Below are positions 1 through 8,701 of a DNA stretch of 64,000 nt, in pieces. The number at the start of each line of letters is the position of its first letter. Within the stretch, counting starts at the first letter, position 1. The stretch spans positions 2,501 to 66,500 of the forward strand of contig NZ_WQNI01000005.1 of NCBI RefSeq assembly GCF_010993735.1. The letters are read 5' to 3'. The notes under the pieces were generated by a model. It saw nothing but the letters and a program-made list of their open reading frames with translations. It was not told the DNA's origin and made no database searches. Origin of the DNA: Chelativorans alearensis (GTDB lineage: Bacteria > Pseudomonadota > Alphaproteobacteria > Rhizobiales > Rhizobiaceae). The position numbers and the translations under genes are program-made.

Positions 1-1346
1 TGAAGAGAGCACAAGAAGCGCCGAACGCCGAAAGGACGGCGGCCGGGCGTCTATTGCCGTTGCAACTGTCCGCGGCCTTCGTTGTCGGCGCCTTGGCAGG
101 CGCCACCGCGTTGGTTCAGCCGGCCTACGCTCAGGATGCAGAGCCGATCCGCGTCGGCGCCTCGCTGCCGCTCACCGGAAACTTTTCCGTCAGCGGCGAG
201 AAGCATGAGCAGGGCTATCAACTCTGCGTCGACTTGATCAACCAGGCCGGCGGTGTTCTCGGCCGCAAGGTCGAGCTGATCATCAGCGACAATCGCTCCG
301 ACACCGAGACCGCCATCAACCAGTACGAGCGCCTGATCAATGTCGAGGATGCCGACATCGTCTTCGGCACCTTCTCCTCCAAGCTCACCTTCCCGGTCTC
401 CTCGGTGGTGGAGCGTTACGGAATGGTCCATCCGGTTCCCGCCGGCGGCGCCCTGCGCATCTGGGAGCAGGGTCTGAAGCACGCCTTCTACTTCCAGCAG
501 AACGCCGCGGAGCTGGTCGGCACGGGCCTGCGCGGCGTTCTGCGCGACCTGGTCGATGAAGCAGGCCGCCCGAAGACAGCCGCCCTCGTCCACGCCGACG
601 ACTTTTTCGCCAACGGCATCGCCGCGGGCTTCCTCGGCGGCAAGGTGGAGGAGCCGGGCAAAGGCGTCATCGCCGATCTCGCGCCCGGCTACCTCGCCGA
701 GCTCGACATCGAAGTGGTTATGGAAGAGCGCTGGCCGGAGGAGGGCTTCTCCGACTGGCTGAACCTTGCCAACTCGATCAAGCAGGCCAATCCCGATCTC
801 GTCATCGGCCTTACGGCCTCGGCCGAGGAGGCGGTGCAGCTTTCCCGCGCCCTGCAGACGCTCAAGGTCAATCCGGGCGTTCTCTATCTCAGCCAGGGCA
901 CCCAGGCCGAGTTCCTAGAGGGCATGGGCGAGGCCTCCGAAGGCGTCATCGTCCACACCTCGTGGCACCCGGCGGTACCCTTCAAGGGAGAGCTCGCCGG
1001 CGAGCCGTTCTCCAACCAGGACTTCATCGCCGCCTTCGAAGATGCCTACAACTACACGCCCGACGAGGACTCGGCGATCCCCTTCGCGCTCTGCCAGGGC
1101 GTCGAGCAGGCGATCCGCGGCACCGAGTCCACCGACAATCAGAAACTGTCGGAGTGGCTGCACGCGCGCACGCCCGAAGAGCCGGTCCGCACCGTCCTCG
1201 GCCCCTTCTCCTGGGACGAGCGGGGCCTGCCCAAGGACCGTACCTTCCTGATGGCGCAGTGGCAGGACGGCGAACTCCGTTTCATCTACCCGACCAACGA
1301 GTTCGAAGGCGTGGCCGAACTCCAGTTCCCGAAGCCCGAGTGGTGA
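1..1346 (+). CDS. ABC transporter substrate-binding protein, branched-chain amino acid/amide type (5' end one base short)
   Basis: Periplasmic solute receptor of the Peripla_BP_6 (LivJ/AmiC) class. The open frame runs to base 1, and bases 1-2 are TG followed by AAG AGA, so the real start is very probably an ATG whose A lies just outside the window. That reading gives a 448-aa protein with a basic N-terminus, a hydrophobic stretch and an AYA-Q cleavage site, typical of a signal peptide. A TTG at 54 would leave a weaker signal. The mature part opens with IRVGASLPLTGNFSVSG, the usual start of this family. It heads a complete operon with two ATPases and two permeases. The ligand cannot be read from sequence; amino acids, amides, urea or aromatic acids are all possible. 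Confidence 0.9.
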   Translation, partial: KRAQEAPNAERTAAGRLLPLQLSAAFVVGALAGATALVQPAYAQDAEPIRVGASLPLTGNFSVSGEKHEQGYQLCVDLINQAGGVLGRKVELIISDNRSDTETAINQYERLINVEDADIVFGTFSSKLTFPVSSVVERYGMVHPVPAGGALRIWEQGLKHAFYFQQNAAELVGTGLRGVLRDLVDEAGRPKTAALVHADDFFANGIAAGFLGGKVEEPGKGVIADLAPGYLAELDIEVVMEERWPEEGFSDWLNLANSIKQANPDLVIGLTASAEEAVQLSRALQTLKVNPGVLYLSQGTQAEFLEGMGEASEGVIVHTSWHPAVPFKGELAGEPFSNQDFIAAFEDAYNYTPDEDSAIPFALCQGVEQAIRGTESTDNQKLSEWLHARTPEEPVRTVLGPFSWDERGLPKDRTFLMAQWQDGELRFIYPTNEFEGVAELQFPKPEW

Positions 1347-1432
1347 TCGGTCACGGGGGCGGGGCCGCTCTGGCGGTCCCGCCCATTCGCTGCCAAAACG
1401 GGAAAACAGAGGCTGAAGGGAGGAGGCGCTGC

Positions 1433-2174
1433 ATGCTCGAAGTGCGCGCACTGGCCAAGCATTTCGGCGGCATCAAGGCCGTCGACAATTGCTCGTTCAC
1501 CGCCGAGACCGGAAAGATCACCGCCCTCATCGGCCCCAACGGTGCCGGCAAGACAACCGCCTTCAACTGCATCAGCCGCACAATGGCCCCGACAGCCGGC
1601 GAAATCCTTCTCGACGGCGAGCGCATCGACCACTTGAAGCCCCATCAGGTGACCCGCAGGGGCCTCTCGCGCACCTTCCAGATCACCCGCAACCTGGAGG
1701 ACCTGACCGTTCTCGAAAACCTCGTCGTCCAGTCCAAGGTCCATGGCTGGCGCGCGCTCTTTGAGCCGGCGATCACGAAGGAGGAGCTGCAGAAGGCCGA
1801 GGAAATCCTCGCCTTCCTCAACATCACGCGGCTGGCATACGAGGAGACGCGCAACCTCTCCTACGGGCAGAAGAAGCTGATGGATTTCGGCGCGCTTCTA
1901 ATGTCCGACCCCAAGATCATCCTGCTCGACGAGCCCGCCGGCGGCGTCAATCCGAGCCTGCTTGCCGAGATCGTCGAGCACATCCGCGCGCTCAACAGGC
2001 GTGGGCTCACCGTGCTCATCGTCGAGCACAATATGGAGCTGGTCATGAGCCTGTCCGACAAGGTGGTGGTGATGGCCCATGGCGAGATCATCGCCGAAGG
2101 CCCGCCGAAGGCGGTCCAGTCCGACCCCAAGGTGCTCGAAGCCTATCTCGGCGGCGCCAATGCGGAGCCTGCCC

Positions 2175-2182
<8 letters not shown>
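1433..2182 (+). CDS. ABC transporter ATP-binding protein, LivG type
   Basis: First of two ATPases that energise the neighbouring importer. The 249-aa product has a Walker A motif (GPNGAGKTT, about residues 36-44), the LivG-type signature LSYGQKKL and a Walker B motif (IILLDEPAGG). The C-terminal tail is characteristic of the BCAA_ABC_TP_C class. I chose the ATG at 1433 because a strong ribosome binding site (GGGAGGAGG) lies just upstream; the frame stays open further upstream, but that part overlaps the binding-protein gene. Its stop overlaps the start of the next ATPase gene by 8 bp, so the two are probably co-translated. The family is certain, the substrate unknown. Confidence 0.93.
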
Positions 2183-2900
<718 letters not shown>

Positions 2901-2916
2901 GGGAGACCGAACACCA

Positions 2917-3798
2917 ATGCTCGCATCCACGCTCCAGGTTCTCATCCTCGGCCTCGCGCTCGGCGGCGTCTACGCGCTGATGGCCTCCGGCCTCACCCTC
3001 ATCTTCGGCGTCATGCGCATCGTCAACCTGGCGCATCCCATCATGATCATCGCCGGCGCCTTCGTCGCCTACTGGCTCTTCCGGCTCTACGGCCTCGACC
3101 CGATCCTGGCCATGCCCATCGCGGCAAGCGTCCTCTTCGTCATCGGCGTCGTGCTCTACAAGCTCGTCTTCGAAAAGGAGGCGGCAAGCGCGAAATACTC
3201 CGAGATGACGGTGCTGCTCACCTTCGCAGTGGCGCTGTGCGCCGACGGCCTGCTCGGCGCCCTCTTTTCCAATACCCAGCGCGTGACCACGCCCGCCTAT
3301 GCCACGGACGCCTTCATCTTCGGCACCGTCTTCATCCCCAAGGGCCAAGCCTATGCCGGCGCCATATCGCTTCTGGTCATTGGCGCCCTCCTCGCCTTCC
3401 TCAATTTCTCGCGCTTCGGCACGGCGATCCGCGCCACCACGCAGAACCGGGCTGCCGCCCAGCTCATGGGCGTCAATGTCGGGCGCGTCTCGCTGATCAC
3501 CTTCGGCATCGGCATCGCGCTTGCGGGGGCGGCCGGCGCGCTGGTCAGCTTCCTCTTCTCATTCTTTCCAGCCAAGCACTGGGAGTGGATCGCCATCCTC
3601 ATGTCGCTGGTCGTGCTCGGCGGCATGGGCAAGCTCATGGGCGCGATCCTCAGCGCCTTCCTGCTTTCCGTCATAGCCGCCTTCGTCGGCACCTATTTCG
3701 GCTCCACCTGGTCGACCATGACCTTTTTCCTCGCCCTCTTCGTGATCCTGCTGGTGAGACCGCAGGGGCTTCTGGGCGACAGACAAGAAGAGGCTTGA
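2917..3798 (+). CDS. ABC transporter permease, LivH type
   Basis: Inner-membrane permease of the branched-chain amino acid/urea class (BPD_transp_2), 293 aa with about eight hydrophobic segments. The N-terminus LILGLALGGVYALMASGLTLIFGVMRIVNLAH is reduced here to its recognisable core GGVYALMASGLTLIFGVM, the hallmark start of LivH proteins. The cytoplasmic loop with RATTQNRAAAQLMGVNV is the expected ATPase-contact region. It should pair with the LivM-type permease that follows after 2 bp and with the two upstream ATPases. A GAGGGAGACC ribosome binding site precedes the ATG. Confidence 0.92.
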   Translation: MLASTLQVLILGLALGGVYALMASGLTLIFGVMRIVNLAHPIMIIAGAFVAYWLFRLYGLDPILAMPIAASVLFVIGVVLYKLVFEKEAASAKYSEMTVLLTFAVALCADGLLGALFSNTQRVTTPAYATDAFIFGTVFIPKGQAYAGAISLLVIGALLAFLNFSRFGTAIRATTQNRAAAQLMGVNVGRVSLITFGIGIALAGAAGALVSFLFSFFPAKHWEWIAILMSLVVLGGMGKLMGAILSAFLLSVIAAFVGTYFGSTWSTMTFFLALFVILLVRPQGLLGDRQEEA

Positions 3799-3800
3799 GA

Positions 3801-4835
3801 ATGGCAACCGAGCTCGGCGTCAGCGACGTTCTGCAAGCGCGCAAGGATTATAACGCCACCCTCGCCTCCGCCGGCCGGCGCGAGCGCGCCACCTGGTTCC
3901 CGCTCGCCCTCCTGACACTGCTGGTACTCCTGCCCGCGCTGCAGATCACCGGCGGCCACAACTACACGCTCCATCTCGTGCTCTACGCGATGATGTATGC
4001 GGCCATGGCCTCGAGCTGGAACATCCTCGGCGGCTACACCGGCTACATCTCGCTCGGCCACAACGTCTTCTTCTGCATCGGCGGCTACGTCTCCGGCATG
4101 ATCCTCGCCTATTTCGGCATCACCTCGCTCATCACCGCCCCCCTCGCCGGCCTTACGGCCGCCGTCGTCGGCTTCGCCGTCGGCCTCATCACGCTCAAGA
4201 TGCGCGGCCCCACCTTCATCATCTCCTCCATCGCGCTCCTCATGGTCGCCCGCATCCTGTTCGATCACTGGCAGTTCGTCGGCGGCTCCAACGGCGTGAC
4301 CCTGCCGCAGATGGACATCCCCGCCCAATGGGCCAAGCTGCCCTACTATTACGGCATGATGGTCGTCTGCGCGCTCACCGTCTGGGCCTCCTACCGCATC
4401 AAGCATTCCAAGTTCGGCCTCGGCCTGCGCGCCATCAGCCAGGACGAGGTGAAGGCCGAGAGCGCCGGCATCGACACGCGTTTCTACAAGGTGCTGGCCT
4501 TCGCCATTTCCGCCTTCTTCGTCGGCATGGCCGGCGCCATCTGGGGCGAGTACATCACGTATCTCCGGCCCAACATCTTTCTGATCATCCTCGTCGCCGC
4601 CAACATGGTGCTGATGTGCATCCTCGGCGGCAAGGGCACGGTGGCCGGCCCCATCGTCGGCGCCGTCGTGCTCATCGCCTTCAACGAGCTATCCGTAACC
4701 TTCTTCGGCGCCAGCGAGATCAACCTCCTGATCACCGGCCTCGTCATGGTGCTGGCGCTGAAATTCTTCCCCGCCGGCATCGTCGGCACCCTTGCCAGGA
4801 AGCGCCGCCTGCCGCGCGTTCTCGACTGGGACTGA
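3801..4835 (+). CDS. ABC transporter permease, LivM type
   Basis: Second permease of the importer, 344 aa. It has the LivM-type core (YAMMYAAMASSWNILGGYTG, then GYISLGHNVFFCIGGY) after an N-terminal cytoplasmic extension of about 45 residues. The contact loop contains GLRAISQDEVKAESAGID, matching the equivalent loop of LivM proteins. The ATG at 3801 was chosen because it follows the LivH stop by 2 bp and a GCTTGAGA purine-rich stretch; the frame is open far upstream, but only as a shadow of LivH. This completes a five-component importer in one transcription unit. Confidence 0.92.
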   Translation: MATELGVSDVLQARKDYNATLASAGRRERATWFPLALLTLLVLLPALQITGGHNYTLHLVLYAMMYAAMASSWNILGGYTGYISLGHNVFFCIGGYVSGMILAYFGITSLITAPLAGLTAAVVGFAVGLITLKMRGPTFIISSIALLMVARILFDHWQFVGGSNGVTLPQMDIPAQWAKLPYYYGMMVVCALTVWASYRIKHSKFGLGLRAISQDEVKAESAGIDTRFYKVLAFAISAFFVGMAGAIWGEYITYLRPNIFLIILVAANMVLMCILGGKGTVAGPIVGAVVLIAFNELSVTFFGASEINLLITGLVMVLALKFFPAGIVGTLARKRRLPRVLDWD

Positions 4836-4899
4836 AGCATTTTGTAGCCAAGTGGGAACACTTGGCGCCCGCACAAATGCGGCAAACAAAGGTACGCCA

Positions 4900-5673
4900 A
4901 TGGCCGAGTTCATCCTCTACAACGCCCCGCAATCGACCTGCAGCCAGCGCGTGCGCTTCGTGCTCAACGCCAAGGGCCTCCCCTTCGAGGAGATCAGGCT
5001 CGACCTCTTCGCCGGCGACCAGCTAAAGCCCGACTATCTGGCGATCAATCCCAACGGCGTCGTCCCAGCGCTGGTGCATGACGGCCGCCCGGTCACCGAT
5101 TCCGCTGTCATCATGGAATATCTGGACGAGCTCTATCCCGAGCCCGCCCCCTTCCGCCCCTCCTCCCTCTACGGCATCGCCCGCATGCGCTCCCTGATGC
5201 GCTATATCGACGAGGTGCCGACCCCGGCGATCCGCGTCCCCTCCTACAACCTCGCCTTCCTGCCGCACTTTAAGGCCATGAGCGAAGAGGAGTTCCTGGC
5301 GCTCGCCGAATCGAAGCCCCTGCGCAAGGAGTTCCTGCTCGCCATGGGCCGCACCGGCTTTCCGGAAAAGGAGATGACCGCCGCCCTCGACCGCCTCGCC
5401 CGCGCGGTCCAGCGCATGGACGAAACCATCGCCGCCTCCGGCGGTCCCTTCCTGATGGGCGAACCCCTCACCCTCCCCGACATCGCCGTCATGCCGGTGA
5501 TCGTCCGCATGGACGACATCGACCTCAACACGATGTGGCAGGACCGCCCCTCGATCCAGCGCTGGCTCGACGCGATCCGCGCCCACCCGGCCTTCCGCCC
5601 CACCTTCTACCATGGCGCGCTTCTGACGGAGAAATACCCGCATCTGGCGAAGCTCAAGAAGGAGAGGGCTTAG
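4900..5673 (+). CDS. glutathione S-transferase family protein
   Basis: A 257-aa protein with the two-domain GST layout. Residues 1-80 form a thioredoxin-like domain with an N-terminal STCSQRVR segment in the glutathione-contact position, the cis-proline context NPNGVVPAL, and DSAVIMEYL. An all-helical domain follows (about 95-240), including the LTLPDIAVMP helix. The gene starts 64 bp after the LivM-type permease, so it may be co-transcribed with the importer. That would suggest a role in processing or detoxifying the imported compound (inference). Substrate and true GST activity are not predictable, since many members are dehalogenases, isomerases or lyases. The ATG at 4900 has a modest AAAGG upstream. 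Confidence 0.85.
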   Translation: MAEFILYNAPQSTCSQRVRFVLNAKGLPFEEIRLDLFAGDQLKPDYLAINPNGVVPALVHDGRPVTDSAVIMEYLDELYPEPAPFRPSSLYGIARMRSLMRYIDEVPTPAIRVPSYNLAFLPHFKAMSEEEFLALAESKPLRKEFLLAMGRTGFPEKEMTAALDRLARAVQRMDETIAASGGPFLMGEPLTLPDIAVMPVIVRMDDIDLNTMWQDRPSIQRWLDAIRAHPAFRPTFYHGALLTEKYPHLAKLKKERA

Positions 5674-5694
5674 GCCGCAATGCCGAGCGCCACT

Positions 5695-5722
5695 CCTCTC
5701 CCCCATCAAAATGGGGGAGAGG
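5695..5722. repeat. palindromic intergenic repeat / possible bidirectional terminator
   Basis: CCTCTCCCCCAT and ATGGGGGAGAGG form a perfect 12-bp stem around the loop CAAA, starting 21 bp after the GST stop codon. It is followed by a GGGCCGCGAAGCGGGTC segment and GGTGAGGGGG, which can pair with the left arm instead. That two-hairpin form is typical of dispersed CTCCCCC-type repeats in Rhizobiales genomes. There is no U-tract, so classical intrinsic termination is uncertain. Confidence 0.7.
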
Positions 5723-6216
5723 TGGGCCGCGAAGCGGGTCGGTGAGGGGGAAATGGCGCCAGCCTCCAAACGGGGATAAAATCTGCGGTCGGAAGCCGCC
5801 AACCCATTGATACCAAACAACCTGCAAACTTTTTTCGCGGGAATCTATCCCCCCTCCCCAGCTCACCCTTAAAATCCACCCCATCGCCCTCACGGGAACC
5901 TTGGTCCGGACCGGGGACACGGGGAGGGCGGCGGAGACCTCTCCCTGCGGGCTGCCGGTGCCCACAGGCAAGAGGGCCCGCGACAGGCCGGCGGTGCCGG
6001 GAGCGCTGGGTGACAGCCTGCGTTGCCGGCATTGCGGAGAAGCCGCAAGGGCTTTTGTTCGGCCCGGCTCACCCCCAATTGGGTGCGGCCGGGAAGGAGA
6101 AAGGCCCGAGTGACCGGCCGACCGTCGGGACAGACTCCGGCGGGGCGCGTTGGACGCGCCTAATTTGAGGTGCCCCCAAAGCGCCTCGTGCGGTGCCGAA
6201 GACGCGCCCCGCTTCC

Positions 6217-6253
6217 CACCCTGAGCTGTGAGCTTGTCGCACAGTCGAAGGGT
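6217..6253. repeat. nested palindrome of the ACCCTGAGC/GTCGAAGGGT type
   Basis: The outer arms ACCCT (6218-6222) and AGGGT (6249-6253) enclose the inner arms CTGTG (6226-6230) and CACAG (6240-6244) around AGCTTGTCG. The sequence resembles the widespread CCCTGAGC...TCGAAGGG intergenic palindromes of alphaproteobacteria. That it is dispersed in this genome is inference. Confidence 0.5.
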
Positions 6254-6337
6254 CAATGGCCAGACGGTGAAAACCGGGCGTGGCGAGGATGATGCGCGCG
6301 CCAACAGCCAAGGGCGATCTTATCCCCGATGGAAAAC

Positions 6338-7312
6338 CTACTCCTCCACCTCCAGCCCCGTCTTCACCGGCTTGTCCTCGCTCACAAGCTTATGCCCCGA
6401 AGCCAGCGCCACCGTCTCGATCAGCGCCGCGAAATCCTTCTGCAGATAGGCCTCCGGGTCCTCCTGCAACATCGCAGCCCCGAAATGGCTCTGCAGCGCC
6501 TCCCGCGTCGTCGCCGTCACCGGCATCGCCACGCCCATCTCGCGCCCGGCCTTCAGACCGAGATCCAGATCCTTCCGCAAAAGCTCCGGCGTGAAGGTCG
6601 TCGTCCAGTCGAGATTGACCAGCGCCGGCGTCTTGTAGCGGGTGAAGATCGAGCCCATCACCGAGTTGTTGATGAACTCCAGAAAGGCATGGCGCGGCAC
6701 GCCGGCTTTCTCCGCCAGGATCGTGATCTCGGCGAGGTTCTGCGTGACAACGCCGAGCAGCACATTGTGGGCGATCTTGCAGATGCGTGCCAGTTCCCCC
6801 TCGCCCACATAGGCCACACCGTTGCCGGCAATCGTCTCCAGATAAGGCCGCACCGTCTCGAAGACGTCCCGGTCGCCCGAGACCACCTGGCTGAGCTTGC
6901 CCGCCTTGACGCACTTGCCGTTGCCGGACACGGGTGCCACCAGGAACGCCGCGCCCGCCTTATCGACGCGTGCGCGGATTTCCTCCGACTGGTCCACGCC
7001 GATGGAGGAGCAGTCGACGAGGATGCGCGGCACCGGGCGTGCTGCACCGTCGATCACGCCGTTCTCGCCGAAATAGACCTGATCCAGATCGTCCCCCGTC
7101 GAGACCATGGTGAACAGGATATCGACGTCCGCAAGATCGGCGGGACGGTCGACGAGCCGGGCGCCCTTCTCGGCCAGCGGCTCGGCCTTGGCCCTTGTGC
7201 GGTTCCAGACATGGACCTCGTAGCCGCGCTTCACCAGGCGCTCGGCCATCGGAAAGCCCATGCGGCCGAGACCGATCCAGCCCAGCCTGTGTTTGTTTTC
7301 CTGCATTGTCAT
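6338..7312 (-). CDS. NAD-binding 3-hydroxyisobutyrate dehydrogenase-family protein
   Basis: A beta-hydroxyacid dehydrogenase of 324 aa. The N-terminal Rossmann fold shows GWIGLGRMGFPMAERL (GxGxMG), followed by the VWNRT segment. The substrate motif region DCSSIGVDQSEEIRA and the family APVSGNGKCVKAG loop follow. The catalytic lysine lies in ICKIAHNVLLG, with its Asn four residues on. The start at 7312 (MTMQENKH) follows a GGAGGGTCT ribosome binding site; an ATG two codons further in is also possible. It is the last gene of a minus-strand operon with a 2-oxoacid dehydrogenase complex. It probably oxidises a 3-hydroxyacid or reduces a semialdehyde in the same catabolic route; the exact substrate is unknown. 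Confidence 0.87.
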   Translation of the reverse strand: MTMQENKHRLGWIGLGRMGFPMAERLVKRGYEVHVWNRTRAKAEPLAEKGARLVDRPADLADVDILFTMVSTGDDLDQVYFGENGVIDGAARPVPRILVDCSSIGVDQSEEIRARVDKAGAAFLVAPVSGNGKCVKAGKLSQVVSGDRDVFETVRPYLETIAGNGVAYVGEGELARICKIAHNVLLGVVTQNLAEITILAEKAGVPRHAFLEFINNSVMGSIFTRYKTPALVNLDWTTTFTPELLRKDLDLGLKAGREMGVAMPVTATTREALQSHFGAAMLQEDPEAYLQKDFAALIETVALASGHKLVSEDKPVKTGLEVEE

Positions 7313-7363
7313 AGACCCTCCGTCAAAGTCTTCATGTCGGGATCGTTCCTGCATGCGCGCCGG

Positions 7364-8692
7364 TCATATTTCCTGGGACCAGTCGCGGGTTTCGATGATT
7401 GCGCGCAAGCGCCCGAGGAAGGCTGCCGAATAGGCGCCGTCGAAGGCACGGTGGTCGAAGGATTGCGCCAGGATGCCGATCAGGCCGACGCCGATGCGGT
7501 CGCCGTCCTCGTCCGATACGACCACCGGCTTCTTCTTCACGCCGTCGGTGGAAAGGATCGCCACCTGCGGCGCGTTGATGATCGGCGCCGTGAACAGCGT
7601 GCCGAACGTGCCGGAATTGGAGAGCGAATAGGTGGCCCCGAAAAGGTCGTCGGCGGTCAGCCTCCCTGCCCGCGCCCGCGCCACCGCCTCGTTGATCGCC
7701 CGGCCAAGACCCACCAGCGTCAAGTCGTCGGCGCCCCTGACGACCGGCACCACAAGTCCGTCATGGTCGAGATCGACCGCGATGCCGAGATGAACGCGCC
7801 GGGCGACCAGCAGGCGGTCGCCGTCGAGCCGCGCATTCACCTGAGGATAGTCGCGGATGGCAAGGCAGGTCGCACGCGCGATGAAGGGCAGATAGGAGAG
7901 CCGAAAGCCCCAGCGCTCCGCGTTCGCCTCATTGGCCCTGCCGCGCACCCGGTCGAGCCGCGTGAAATCCGCCTCGACCGCCTGCACCACATGCGGAACG
8001 GCACGCCAGGCATCCGCCAGATGCTCCGCCGAGCGCTTGCGGATACGGTTGAGCGGGACGACATCGATATCCGGGCCGGTCTCGGCTTGCCCCGGCTCAG
8101 GCTTCGGCTCCCGTGTCTCGACTGGCCTTGCCGGCACGGGCACGCGCGCCGCCTCCACATCCGCCTTGACGACGCGGCGCCTGCCCTGCCTTGCCGCCTC
8201 CTCGGCCAGCATCACGGCATCGAGCCCGGCCTCGGCGATCAGCCGGCGGGCGAGCGGCGTTATCTTCACCCCGTTCGCGGCCTCGGCCTTGCCGTAATTG
8301 CGCTCCGGCGTGCGCACCTCGAAGAAGGGATCGGGCCCGCTATGCCCGTTCATCCTTGCCGCCGGCTCCGATGCCGGGGCGGGCGCCTCGGCAGGCTTGG
8401 TCTCCGCCGCCCGCGGGTCTGCCGTGGCGGCGGTCGCGTCCCCCTTGCCCGCCGGCTCTTTTTCGCCGGCGATGACCGCCACCACGGCGCCCACGGGCGC
8501 TGTCGCGCCCGCACCGACATGGATCTTCTCAAGAACACCGGCGCCCACGGCCTGCACCTCCATCGACACCTTGTCGGTCTCGATCTCGAACAGCACATCG
8601 CCTTCGCAGACCACATCGCCCTCGGCCTTGAACCAGGTGCTGATGGTGCCCTCGCTCACGGTCTCGCCGAGTTGCGGCATGACGACGTCCAT
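7364..8692 (-). CDS. dihydrolipoamide acyltransferase (E2) of a 2-oxoacid dehydrogenase complex
   Basis: E2 core subunit, 442 aa. It has one lipoyl domain with the lipoyl-lysine in EIETDKVSMEV (K41) and a peripheral-subunit-binding domain (KITPLARRLIAEAGLD, about 140-180). The C-terminal catalytic acyltransferase domain ends with QSFDHRAFDGAYSA, containing the active-site DHRxxDG. The ATG at 8692 has GAGG seven bases upstream; a GTG directly before it is the alternative. It is encoded 9 bp after the aldehyde dehydrogenase and downstream of E1 alpha and beta. No E3 (dihydrolipoyl dehydrogenase) is in the operon, so a housekeeping E3 is presumably shared. Acyl specificity (pyruvate, acetoin, branched-chain) is not clear. 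Confidence 0.92.
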   Translation of the reverse strand: MDVVMPQLGETVSEGTISTWFKAEGDVVCEGDVLFEIETDKVSMEVQAVGAGVLEKIHVGAGATAPVGAVVAVIAGEKEPAGKGDATAATADPRAAETKPAEAPAPASEPAARMNGHSGPDPFFEVRTPERNYGKAEAANGVKITPLARRLIAEAGLDAVMLAEEAARQGRRRVVKADVEAARVPVPARPVETREPKPEPGQAETGPDIDVVPLNRIRKRSAEHLADAWRAVPHVVQAVEADFTRLDRVRGRANEANAERWGFRLSYLPFIARATCLAIRDYPQVNARLDGDRLLVARRVHLGIAVDLDHDGLVVPVVRGADDLTLVGLGRAINEAVARARAGRLTADDLFGATYSLSNSGTFGTLFTAPIINAPQVAILSTDGVKKKPVVVSDEDGDRIGVGLIGILAQSFDHRAFDGAYSAAFLGRLRAIIETRDWSQEI

Positions 8693-8701
8693 CACTTCAC
8701 C

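Larger units (their letters stand above)
5674..6337. other. gene-free, hairpin-rich intergenic region
   Basis: This 664-bp stretch between two gene ends holds no convincing gene on either strand. Open frames here have proline/arginine-rich products without ribosome binding sites. It contains a perfect 12-bp hairpin at 5695-5722, a very GC-rich block (about 5890-6160) that ends in a 7-bp stem with a 3-base loop (6144-6160) followed by TAATTT, and a nested palindrome at 6217-6253. The composition looks like a mosaic of dispersed intergenic repeats (inference). A structured RNA in the 5890-6165 block is a less likely alternative. Confidence 0.6.

Noticed and set aside
5654-6304. A minus-strand frame of 216 codons in the gene-free region, and smaller ones nearby
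   Set aside because: The product is Pro/Arg/Ser-rich, overlaps the GST end and consists of translated palindromic repeats. I regard it as repeat DNA.
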